Numbered from the stretch's first letter, positions 1-5,607 are shown. The stretch is 5,749 nucleotides of DNA from CAYVQU01 sp964453155 (GCA_964453155.1 CAYVQU010000259.1:1-5749), one strand, 5' to 3'. Made by a program: numbers and translations. The notes: generated by a model from the letters alone, not told the origin.

Positions 1-1
1 T

Positions 2-622
2 GCTTGGGGTTGGTGTGTGATTTTGTTTCACCCCCGAATCATTGAAAAGATACCCAGGAAGTTATTTAAAAACAAGCAATACTGGGTATTTGTGGGCTTC
101 TTTGGATTTTTGACCCTGTCTCAACAAATCGGGTTCACCCTTCTGCCCAATTTTCTCAAAGATGTCGGTAATTTCTCGCAGAGTACGATCGGAACGTTGT
201 ACTCCGTCAGTTTTTTGGGGACTTTTCTGGGGAACGTACTCCTCGCCCGCACCCGCCCGCGGACATCCTTCTTGATTTTTATCGTCGCCTCATGGGTGGG
301 AATGGTATTGCTCTTGTTCTTCAAAGTCCCCCTTGCCGCGTGGATTGCATTTCTCCTGTTTGGCAGCCTGACGGCCATGTGGCTGCTCAAAGCGGCCGCG
401 AATGGCCGGCTGGTCTCCGAAGATGTTCAAGGTATCGCGTTTGGGCTGGTGGAATCGATCACTTTTATGGCAATGTCGGCTTCATCGGCGATTGCAGGGG
501 TACTCTACGGATTGACTCCCGGTCATACCCTGCCGCTGATTGTGAGTGTTGTCAGTATTCCCCTAGCATTCATGGGCTGGCTGTTCGTGATGCGGCCGAT
601 CACGGGTGAACCGCCCAATTAA
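2..622 (+). CDS. Major facilitator superfamily (MFS) transporter, C-terminal half (5' end outside window)
   Basis: This is the end of an integral inner-membrane transporter; substrate and direction cannot be told. The reading frame is open to the left edge, so the GTG at 17 is probably internal and the gene is cut by the window. The visible 206 residues begin with a basic stretch (IEKIPRKLFKNKQ), typical of the central cytoplasmic loop of MFS proteins. About six hydrophobic helices follow, starting near YWVFVGFFGFL, IGTLYSVSFLG, SFLIFIVASWVG, AAWIAFLLFGSL, GLVESITFMAMSA and LPLIVSVVSIPLAF. This matches helices 7-12 of a 12-helix MFS protein. A short basic loop (ARTRPR) follows the second visible helix, as is usual between MFS helices 8 and 9. 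It ends with TAA and converges on the ferredoxin gene. MFS membership is likely from topology and style. A sugar or drug substrate would be a guess. Confidence 0.75.
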   Translation, partial: AWGWCVILFHPRIIEKIPRKLFKNKQYWVFVGFFGFLTLSQQIGFTLLPNFLKDVGNFSQSTIGTLYSVSFLGTFLGNVLLARTRPRTSFLIFIVASWVGMVLLLFFKVPLAAWIAFLLFGSLTAMWLLKAAANGRLVSEDVQGIAFGLVESITFMAMSASSAIAGVLYGLTPGHTLPLIVSVVSIPLAFMGWLFVMRPITGEPPN

Positions 623-637
623 AAACCGCCCGGCGGT
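616..637 (-). terminator. Probable intrinsic terminator on the minus strand, downstream of the ferredoxin gene
   Basis: Read on the minus strand, the palindrome ACCGCCGGGCGGT (637-625) is followed directly by TTTTT and then AATT. That is a short GC-rich hairpin with a T-run, the form of a Rho-independent terminator. The stem is only 4-6 base pairs, so it may be weak. It lies about 120 bases past the ferredoxin stop and overlaps the end of the convergent transporter gene. Confidence 0.45.
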
Positions 638-640
638 CAA

Positions 641-757
641 CCCTTCGACATGGCTCAGGGCAGGCATCCGGACGAATGGCTCAAGCCCTTCGGGCTAAAC
701 ACTTCCCAGGCCCAGTAGGGGTCTTCAGTTAGCCTGGTGGCTTCAGCCCCAGGCGTT
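641..757. repeat. Repeat-like intergenic patch with two hairpins
   Basis: This gap segment has no plausible gene and looks like dispersed intergenic repeat material. Two hairpins are visible. AGCCC-TTC-GGGCT lies at 684-696. A longer one lies at 732-754: GCCTGG pairs with CCAGGC and GGC with GCC around a TTCA loop, nine pairs with one bulged T at 738. The larger hairpin starts five bases past the ferredoxin stop on the minus strand. It lacks a T-run, so it would be a 3' stabiliser or repeat rather than a classic terminator. The stretch beginning CCCTTCGACATGGCTCAGGG resembles repeats I recall from Chloroflexi genomes; this was not searched. Confidence 0.5.
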
Positions 758-758
758 T

Positions 759-1094
759 CTATGGCGTCACATGATCTTCAGGCCGCGGACCGGGGTCTTC
801 GAGATCGCTCACGGAAAAGGGCCGCAGCACCTTGACGGTCATATTTGCATCAACGGTGCATTGGCACGAGAGTCGGAATTTACCTAAATTCCCCTGACTT
901 TCGAGTTTTTCTTTCTCAGCCGGAGTCATTTCAGCCGGTTCGCCGTCCAGAAATTCCACCCGACAGGTCGTACACCGGGCATATCCACCGCAACGATGCA
1001 AGGGTTCGCCGCCATTATCTTCCAACGCATTCACCAACCGGATCCCGGCCAGGACTTCAAATTCTCCGACGCCTTCAATTTTTAATTTTGGCAT
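759..1094 (-). CDS. [2Fe-2S] ferredoxin, adrenodoxin-like
   Basis: This is a small cytosolic electron carrier of 111 residues with one [2Fe-2S] cluster. The cluster ligands are visible as C35-x5-C41-x2-C44 (CGGYARCTTC) and C77 in RLSCQC, with an extra cysteine at C79. The x5-x2 spacing and the RxSCQ context are of the adrenodoxin/ISC-ferredoxin kind rather than the plant photosynthetic kind (usually x4-x2). The fold region runs from about residue 2 to 92. A short acidic, proline-containing tail (about 94-111) follows. The ATG is preceded by AGGAG (1101-1105) with six bases between, which fixes the start. The gene stands alone, divergent from the glycoside hydrolase and convergent with the transporter. 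No reductase or oxygenase partner adjoins it, so the electron donor and acceptor are unknown. The family call is secure; the specific role is not. Confidence 0.92.
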   Translation of the reverse strand: MPKLKIEGVGEFEVLAGIRLVNALEDNGGEPLHRCGGYARCTTCRVEFLDGEPAEMTPAEKEKLESQGNLGKFRLSCQCTVDANMTVKVLRPFSVSDLEDPGPRPEDHVTP

Positions 1095-1163
1095 TTTTAG
1101 CTCCTATTTGTGGTAAATTTTCATGAGTATGGATGACAAGAAAGGGGAAAATCTTTCCTAAAT

Positions 1164-1226
1164 AACCACAAAGATCACGAAAAAGCACAAAGAAACGCTT
1201 CGTGTACCTTGGTGTCCTTTGTGGTT
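1164..1226. repeat. Imperfect palindromic intergenic repeat in the leader of the glycoside hydrolase gene
   Basis: The ends form a perfect 10-base inverted repeat, AACCACAAAG (1164-1173) against CTTTGTGGTT (1217-1226). Inside, CACGAA (1176-1181) mirrors TTCGTG (1199-1204). A second CACAAAG (1186-1192) also matches the right arm. Elements of the CACAAAG...CTTTGTGG type are, from memory, widespread between genes in Chloroflexi and some other phyla. It ends 12 bases before the ribosome binding site of the next gene, so it would be transcribed if the promoter lies upstream of it. The open frame starting at GTG 1202 lies in this element and is not a real start. Confidence 0.6.
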
Positions 1227-1238
1227 CAAATATTAGTC

Positions 1239-1243
1239 AGGAG
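1239..1243 (+). promoter_or_regulatory. Ribosome binding site that decides the glycoside hydrolase start
   Basis: AGGAG lies six bases before the ATG at 1250. The longer open frame from GTG 1202 would place this site inside the coding region and has no site of its own, so 1250 is preferred. Confidence 0.8.
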
Positions 1244-1249
1244 ATAACG

Positions 1250-3256
1250 ATGTATGGATTTCAACAAGATGGACAAAAATTGATCTTTCGCCAATATAAC
1301 GAAATACTGCAGGTTGAACCTTGGGGATCAGACAGCTTACGCGTGCGGGAAACGCGCAACGTTGAGATTCGAGATGACCTCCCTGGGGCCTTACTCTCCC
1401 CAGTCCCTGCCAAGATTCAGATCGAAATTTCAGAAGAACGGGCTACGATTCAAAATGGAGCCATCTCATCAGAAATCCACCTGACGGAAGATTTTTCTGG
1501 ACGCCGGGCCGAATTCCATTTTTTCAATACCCACACCGGCGAAGAAGTTCTGGCCGAAACCAAATCCCACTTCCCAAAGTATCCGGCCCGTTACTATAAA
1601 CCCGCGGGCGGCGAAAATTACAAAATTGAGCAGCGTTTCCAGGCTTACGACGACGAAAAAATTTACGGCCTGGGTCAGCACCAGCATGGCATATTGGACC
1701 AAAAAGGCAGCGTGATTGACCTGGCGCAGATCAACACCGAGGTTTGCATCCCGTTCATGCTCTCCAGCCGCGGCTACGGATTTTTGTGGCACAATCCCGC
1801 GGTTGGCCGGGTCGAATTAGGGACGACCCAAACTCGCTGGGTCGCAGCCGCTACCCCCCAACTCGACTATTGGATCACCGTCGGCGAAACCCCCGCGGCG
1901 ATCATGAGCAATTACGCTGACGCGGTGGGTCATGCTCCTATACTCCCCGAATGGGCCGCGGGATTCTGGCAGTGCAAACTGCGTTATGCTACCCAAGAAA
2001 AACTACTCGAAGTAGCTCACGAATACGTCCGCCGCGGCCTGCCGATTTCGGTCATCGTGAGCGATTTTTTCAACTGGTCCAAACAGGGCGATTGGCACTT
2101 TCACCCCGAATACTGGCCCGACCCGGCGGCAATGGTGCGCGAACTCGACGAGTTGGGGATCAAACTGATGGTCTCCATTTGGCCGACGGTCAACGTTTTG
2201 AGCGAAAATTATGACGAGATGCACCGTAAAGGTCTTTTGGTTCAAACCGAACGCGGTGTCCCCCAGACGATGGATTTTATGGAGATCGGCCAGGAAGGTA
2301 CGGTCTACGTCAATTATTACGATGCAACCAACCCCGAAGCCCGTAAATTTATTTGGGAAAAGGTGAAGGAGGGCTATTACCAGCACGGGATCAAAGTTTT
2401 CTGGCTGGATGCCTGTGAACCCGAAATCAAACCGCGGGATTTTGAAAATATCCGTTACCACGCCGGAAATGGGCAAGCCGTCACCAATATTTATCCTTTC
2501 TTGAATGCCCAAGCATTCTATGAAGGTATGCAAGCCGAGGGCGAGACCGAAATTGTCAACCTGTGCCGGTCGGCCTGGGCGGGAAGTCAGCGCTTTGGGG
2601 CTGCCCTCTGGTCTGGAGATGTGCAGTCCAACTTCGAAGAATTTCGTTCTCAAATCGCAGCGGGTTTGAACGCCGGTCTCAGCGGCATCCCCTGGTGGAC
2701 GACGGATATCGGCGGTTTCTTCAACGGGGATGTTAATGACCCCTCATTCCGCGAGCTTATTGTGCGTTGGTTCCAATATGGCCTGTTCTGCCCGCTCTTC
2801 CGCCTCCACGGCAACCGCCTCCCCGCTGAAAACCTGGGCACCGACATCTGGACCGGCGGCCCCAACGAAGTCTGGTCGTTTGGAGACGAAGCCTATGAGA
2901 TCATCAAGGAGTTACTATTTATTCGAGAACGGTTAAAACCCTATATTATGGCGCAGATGAAGCTGGCTCACGAAGCTGGAACGCCCCCCATGCGGCCACT
3001 GTTCTTCGACTTCCCAGATGATGACCACAGTTGGACGATTGAAGACCAATTCATGTTTGGCCCCGATATCCTGGTTGCCCCCATCCTGTTCGAAGGTGCT
3101 CGATCCCGAAAAGTTTATCTCCCCGCGGACTCGTCCTGGCGCAACGCCTGGACGGATGAAAAGTTTAAGGGCGGGCAATGGCTAGAAGTAAAAGCCCCCT
3201 TGGAAGTGATCCCGTTGTTTTTGCGAGATGAAGTAGAAATACCGATTTACGAATAA
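1250..3256 (+). CDS. Glycoside hydrolase family 31 (alpha-xylosidase/alpha-glucosidase type)
   Basis: This enzyme is predicted to hydrolyse alpha-linked glycosides by a retaining mechanism. It has 668 residues from the ATG at 1250. An N-terminal beta-sandwich domain (about 1-230) includes the motif GLGQHQHG. The (beta/alpha)8 barrel follows (about 230-550). D387 in VFWLDACEPE fits the family nucleophile, and D457 in ALWSGDVQSNF fits the acid/base. SAWAGSQRFG, GIPWWTTDIGGF and CPLFRLHGNR are further family signatures. A beta-sandwich (about 560-668) with MFGPDILVAPIL ends the protein; there seems to be no extra distal domain. WLDACEPE resembles family 31 alpha-xylosidase-like enzymes more than the WxDMNE form of typical alpha-glucosidases, so alpha-xylosidase is the better guess, but substrate cannot be fixed. 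No signal peptide is seen, so it is probably cytosolic and acts on imported oligosaccharides. It stands alone, without other hydrolases or a regulator nearby in the window. Confidence 0.93.
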   Translation: MYGFQQDGQKLIFRQYNEILQVEPWGSDSLRVRETRNVEIRDDLPGALLSPVPAKIQIEISEERATIQNGAISSEIHLTEDFSGRRAEFHFFNTHTGEEVLAETKSHFPKYPARYYKPAGGENYKIEQRFQAYDDEKIYGLGQHQHGILDQKGSVIDLAQINTEVCIPFMLSSRGYGFLWHNPAVGRVELGTTQTRWVAAATPQLDYWITVGETPAAIMSNYADAVGHAPILPEWAAGFWQCKLRYATQEKLLEVAHEYVRRGLPISVIVSDFFNWSKQGDWHFHPEYWPDPAAMVRELDELGIKLMVSIWPTVNVLSENYDEMHRKGLLVQTERGVPQTMDFMEIGQEGTVYVNYYDATNPEARKFIWEKVKEGYYQHGIKVFWLDACEPEIKPRDFENIRYHAGNGQAVTNIYPFLNAQAFYEGMQAEGETEIVNLCRSAWAGSQRFGAALWSGDVQSNFEEFRSQIAAGLNAGLSGIPWWTTDIGGFFNGDVNDPSFRELIVRWFQYGLFCPLFRLHGNRLPAENLGTDIWTGGPNEVWSFGDEAYEIIKELLFIRERLKPYIMAQMKLAHEAGTPPMRPLFFDFPDDDHSWTIEDQFMFGPDILVAPILFEGARSRKVYLPADSSWRNAWTDEKFKGGQWLEVKAPLEVIPLFLRDEVEIPIYE

Positions 3257-3335
3257 AAAAAGGGACGCAGATTTACAGGATAAACGCAGATTTTTGTAAT
3301 TGACTGATCAGCGTTTATCTGCGGAATCTGCGTCC
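3255..3335. terminator. Large hairpin terminator between convergent genes, best on the minus strand
   Basis: GGACGCAGATT (3263-3273) and AATCTGCGTCC (3325-3335) form a perfect 11-base inverted repeat. An inner arm GATAAACGC (3279-3287) pairs with GCGTTTATC (3311-3319). On the minus strand the hairpin begins nine bases past the flavoprotein stop and is followed by CC and seven Ts (A-run 3255-3261), a good Rho-independent form. For the plus-strand gene, only a short T4 follows (3342-3345), so termination in that direction is less certain. The sequence also resembles the GGACGCAGAT-type dispersed repeat I recall from environmental bacterial genomes, so it may be a repeat serving as terminator. 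Confidence 0.7.
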
Positions 3336-3343
3336 GATTGATT

Positions 3344-3916
3344 TTAGTCCCGAATCATCTCCTCAAACGACCGCTTCGGGCAAGACGTATCTTCAATATA
3401 CTGAACGATGCGGGTCGCCACTTTGCGGATCGATTTTTCGGCCTCGGTGTCGAGACAATTGCCTTCATCATCAAAAACGGACCGTACATTGGCAATAGAA
3501 ATCGACCCTGGCAAGACCAATGCGCCCACATGGGCGCACACACTCCGTAAATGCTCCAACGATTTGACCGCCCCGATGCTGCCTCCCGCGACGCCCAGCA
3601 ATCCCACCGGTTTGCCCTTAATCGCCGAGGGGAAGCCCATATTTTCAATTGTCAATTTCAGCAAGCTGCTGAAGGAGCCATGATATTCAGGCGTAGCCAA
3701 GATCACGCCATCGGCTTCTTTGAGCATGGCCTGCAATTTGCCGCGGTCGGAGCCGTCCATATCCATGCCGGGGATGGCCAGTTTTAGGTTTTTCGGTCGG
3801 ATGTCAATCACCTCGACCTCAGCCATTTTTGTTAGCTCATTGTGAACAAGTGCCAGGGCGTTCTCAGTATTGTTGTTTTTCTGAGCACTGCCGGAAACCG
3901 TTGCTATTTTGATCAT
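3344..3916 (-). CDS. NADPH-dependent FMN reductase family flavoprotein
   Basis: This is a 190-residue flavodoxin-fold protein of the family that includes NADPH-dependent FMN reductases, azoreductases and quinone/chromate reductases. Such proteins bind FMN and reduce flavin, quinones or other acceptors using NAD(P)H in the cytosol. The N-terminal phosphate-binding loop is GSAQKNNNTENAL (9-21), a variant of the more usual GSxRxxSxN form. TPEYHGSFSSLLK (75-87) is the characteristic flavin-binding TPEYxGS motif. GVAGGSIGAVKSLEHLR (108-124) matches the third conserved loop. Length is normal. The ATG at 3916 is preceded by AGGAG (3923-3927) with six bases between. The gene is divergent from msrA and ends at a strong terminator, so it is probably transcribed alone. 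The physiological acceptor cannot be told. Confidence 0.9.
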   Translation of the reverse strand: MIKIATVSGSAQKNNNTENALALVHNELTKMAEVEVIDIRPKNLKLAIPGMDMDGSDRGKLQAMLKEADGVILATPEYHGSFSSLLKLTIENMGFPSAIKGKPVGLLGVAGGSIGAVKSLEHLRSVCAHVGALVLPGSISIANVRSVFDDEGNCLDTEAEKSIRKVATRIVQYIEDTSCPKRSFEEMIRD

Positions 3917-4041
3917 CGTTATCTCCTGTTTGAGTCTTCCCAGGTAAGAAATTCAGCCATTTTTATTCAATAATATTGTAACCAAACGAGTTAAATTCCT
4001 GGTCTCAGCTTGTCTGACACCGATTAATCTACAATCCTTAC

Positions 4042-4069
4042 TTGAAAAGCAGATTTCGGGGATTATGTT
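4042..4069 (+). promoter_or_regulatory. Candidate sigma-70-type promoter for msrA
   Basis: TTGAAA (4042-4047) and TATGTT (4064-4069) are spaced by 16 bases, a moderate match to the -35 and -10 consensus (five of six and four of six). Transcription would begin near 4076, about 95 bases before the msrA ATG. The left arm of an inverted repeat (4049-4058) lies between the two boxes, which would suit an operator. This is a sequence match only. Confidence 0.3.
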
Positions 4070-4100
4070 GAAAATAAATACATGTTCAATCGAAATCTGC
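4049..4100. promoter_or_regulatory. First inverted repeat in the msrA leader: operator or RNA stem
   Basis: GCAGATTTCG (4049-4058) is a perfect 10-base inverted copy of CGAAATCTGC (4091-4100), with 32 bases between. The inner part adds a weak GTTGAA/TTCAAT pairing (4067-4072 with 4085-4090). It spans the candidate promoter. It could be a protein-binding operator, a stem in a longer transcript, or an intergenic repeat. Confidence 0.45.
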
Positions 4101-4103
4101 CCA

Positions 4104-4155
4104 GGCAATGCACTAAATCTAACCAAATTCTTTGCAAACGTAAGATTGCATTGCC
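4104..4155. promoter_or_regulatory. Second inverted repeat in the msrA leader, just before the ribosome binding site
   Basis: GGCAATGCA (4104-4112) and TGCATTGCC (4147-4155) are a perfect 9-base inverted repeat with a 34-base loop. An ATCT/AGAT pair (4117-4120 with 4143-4146) can form inside it. It starts three bases after the first repeat and ends seven bases before the GAGGT ribosome binding site. In RNA it would be a stem next to the translation start. No known riboswitch class was recognised. Confidence 0.45.
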
Positions 4156-4162
4156 CATATTA

Positions 4163-4167
4163 GAGGT
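4163..4167 (+). promoter_or_regulatory. Ribosome binding site that decides the msrA start
   Basis: GAGGT lies four bases before the ATG at 4172. The spacing is a little short but workable. The earlier in-frame ATG at 4082 has no such site and would add 30 residues unlike any MsrA, encoded across the inverted repeats. Confidence 0.65.
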
Positions 4168-4171
4168 ATAT

Positions 4172-4795
4172 ATGAATCAGAAAACTGAAGTTGGAACCGA
4201 AGTGGTAACCCTGGGCGGCGGCTGCTTTTGGTGTTTAGAAGCTGTTTACGATGAACTAGCTGGCGTTTTAGATGTTGTATCCGGTTTTTCAGGCGGACAT
4301 GTTCCCAACCCGGATTACAACGCGGTCATCAGAGAAGCGACCGGGCACGCCGAAGTCGTCCAGGTAACTTTTGACCCCAAGACGATCACATGCAAAGAGA
4401 TTTTAGAAGTTTTCTTCTCCATCCACGACCCAACCACCCTCAACCGGCAGGGTGCGGATGTCGGAACTCAATATCGGTCGGCGATTTTCTATCATTCAGT
4501 CGAACAAAAAGAGATCGCCGAGACTGTCATCACCAGATTTACCACTGAAAAAGTTTGGCCCAACCCTATCGTTACCGAAGTGACTGCATTTGATGGGTTC
4601 TATCCCGCTGAAGACTACCATCAAGAATATTTTAAAAAAAATCCCTACCAGGGCTACTGCATGGTTGTGGTGGCCCCAAAAGTAAATAAATTCCGCCAAA
4701 AATACGCAAGGCGACTAAAAACCAACCAGCCCGTACCGAATCAAAATAACAAGAACTTCACAAATGAGTCTACTGCAAAAGGATTGTCACTCTGA
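4172..4795 (+). CDS. msrA: Peptide methionine-S-sulfoxide reductase MsrA
   Basis: MsrA reduces the S-epimer of methionine sulfoxide, free or in proteins, and so repairs oxidative damage, usually with thioredoxin as donor. From the ATG at 4172 it has 207 residues. The active site is GCFWC (17-21), with C18 as the catalytic cysteine. E61 in GHAE and D96/Y101 in DVGTQYRS match the family residues that bind and activate the sulfoxide. EDYHQEYFKKNP (147-158) and YC (C163) follow as usual. C21 and C163 are the likely resolving cysteines. The core ends near residue 182 (FRQKYARRLK). The last 25 residues are polar, poorly conserved in type, and run into a palindromic repeat that supplies the stop codon. 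No MsrB domain is fused or adjacent. The gene is divergent from the flavin reductase and has a structured leader. Confidence 0.95.
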   Translation: MNQKTEVGTEVVTLGGGCFWCLEAVYDELAGVLDVVSGFSGGHVPNPDYNAVIREATGHAEVVQVTFDPKTITCKEILEVFFSIHDPTTLNRQGADVGTQYRSAIFYHSVEQKEIAETVITRFTTEKVWPNPIVTEVTAFDGFYPAEDYHQEYFKKNPYQGYCMVVVAPKVNKFRQKYARRLKTNQPVPNQNNKNFTNESTAKGLSL

Positions 4796-4851
4796 ACGCA
4801 GTGAAAGGTTTCCCCAAGACGAGGAGATGCTTCACTGCGTTCAGCATGACA
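4785..4851. repeat. Long palindromic repeat overlapping the end of msrA
   Basis: The arms 4785-4805 and 4831-4851 pair at 19 of 21 positions, including a perfect 13-base core, TGAACGCAGTGAA (4793-4805) with TTCACTGCGTTCA (4831-4843). The inner part (4809-4827) can form a further small stem, TTTCCCC against GAGGAGA. The form TGTCA..CTGA..CAGTGAA..CCCCAAGAC recalls a dispersed repeat common in Chloroflexi and other environmental genomes (from memory, not searched). Its left arm begins inside the last codons of msrA. It may end msrA transcription, though there is no T-run after it. Confidence 0.7.
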
Positions 4852-4885
4852 TAAGCTGAGATTTTTCAGAAGACCACAAATAGAT

Positions 4886-4948
4886 CGAATGCCCGAATGC
4901 TAATCTAGAGACATTCGTGGCATTTGTGTAATTGGTGCCATTCGTGAT
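4886..4948. repeat. Hairpin with overlapping 9-base tandem repeats
   Basis: AATGCC-CGAATG (4888-4899) pairs with CATTCG-T-GGCATT (4912-4924): 12 pairs with a single bulged T and a 12-base loop. The right arm runs into four copies of a 9-base unit, ATTnGTG plus two variable bases, starting at 4913, 4922, 4931 and 4940. It lies 44 bases before the phosphatase start and would fall in its leader. It looks like another dispersed intergenic element; a protein-binding array is possible. Confidence 0.55.
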
Positions 4949-4992
4949 AAAAATAGAGGGTCGCAATTCAACACCTGATCCAAAGGAAAGCC

Positions 4993-5607
4993 ATGAAAAT
5001 CTATTTCGTCCGCCACGGTGAGAGTGAAGCCAATATCCGGTATGAATTTTCGAACTGGGGGGATAAACATCCACTTACAGAAAAGGGCCGGGAGCAAGCG
5101 AAAACCCTGGCTCAGAATTTGACCGGGCTGCCGCTGAAGAAAATATTCTCTAGCCCAATAAAACGCGCCTGCGAAACTGCCGAAATTTTATCCGCAGCTC
5201 TCAATATCCCCATTGAAGTTACCGAAGCCCTGCGGGAAGGCGATGTCGGCACGCTTGAAGGTCGGGCCGACCCCGCCGCCTGGGCCATCTACCAGCAAGT
5301 CCAAAACGCCTGGTGGGAAGGGGATTTGGATGTCCGCACGAAAGAAGGGGAAAGTTTTAACGATATGAAAGTCCGGTTTATGCCCTTTATTGAGGAACTC
5401 ATCGCTTCAGATAATGGGGATGTTGTTTTGATCGGGCATGGGGCCTTGTATCGTTTCATGCTGCCTGAACTCCTGACTAACATCGATGCCGACTGGGCTT
5501 ACCCCCATCCTATCGGCAACACGGCCTATATCCTTGCCGAAACTAGCCCGGAGGGATTGGTGTGTGTAGAGTGGTGTGGGGTCAAATCAGAAACCAGTTT
5601 AAAGTAA
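4993..5607 (+). CDS. Histidine phosphatase family protein (phosphoglycerate mutase superfamily)
   Basis: This 204-residue cytosolic protein belongs to the superfamily that forms a phosphohistidine during catalysis. The signature RHGESEAN (7-14) gives the nucleophile H8. R58 in SSPIKRACETAEIL is the second phosphate-binding arginine. E82 in LREGDVGTLEG is the likely general acid. H149 in VLIGHGALYR is the second catalytic histidine. All core residues are present, so it should be active. Members act on 2,3-phosphoglycerate, sugar phosphates, nucleotides, cobalamin precursors or others, and nothing nearby shows which. LTEKGREQA (28-36) is the usual motif after the first strand. The ATG at 4993 has AAGGA (4983-4987) five bases before it. 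It follows msrA on the same strand after 197 bases holding two palindromic elements, so it is probably a separate unit. Confidence 0.92.
   Translation: MKIYFVRHGESEANIRYEFSNWGDKHPLTEKGREQAKTLAQNLTGLPLKKIFSSPIKRACETAEILSAALNIPIEVTEALREGDVGTLEGRADPAAWAIYQQVQNAWWEGDLDVRTKEGESFNDMKVRFMPFIEELIASDNGDVVLIGHGALYRFMLPELLTNIDADWAYPHPIGNTAYILAETSPEGLVCVEWCGVKSETSLK

Noticed and set aside
17..19. GTG as the true start of the transporter gene
   Set aside because: The frame is open to the window edge and the product would be only half of an MFS protein.
1108..1139. Divergent promoters between the ferredoxin and the glycoside hydrolase
   Set aside because: TTGTCA on the minus strand and TTGTGG on the plus strand resemble -35 boxes, but no acceptable -10 box lies at the right spacing.
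1202..1249. In-frame GTG start extending the glycoside hydrolase by 16 residues
   Set aside because: The extension is encoded by a palindromic repeat and the ribosome binding site; ATG 1250 has AGGAG at the right distance.
2003..2653. Antisense open frame of 216 codons inside the glycoside hydrolase
   Set aside because: It lies opposite the conserved catalytic barrel, has no recognisable domain, and is explained by the codon bias of the real gene.
3968..3978. CAATAATATTG palindrome as an operator between the flavin reductase and msrA
   Set aside because: Short and AT-rich, easily found by chance; no matching second site and no clear promoter around it.
4082..4171. ATG start giving MsrA a 30-residue N-terminal extension
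   Set aside because: No ribosome binding site, extension crosses both inverted repeats, and the MsrA core normally begins shortly before GCFWC. A targeting role is not supported by its composition.
4913..4948. CRISPR array
   Set aside because: The unit is 9 bases with two-base gaps; there are no spacers of usual size and no cas genes.
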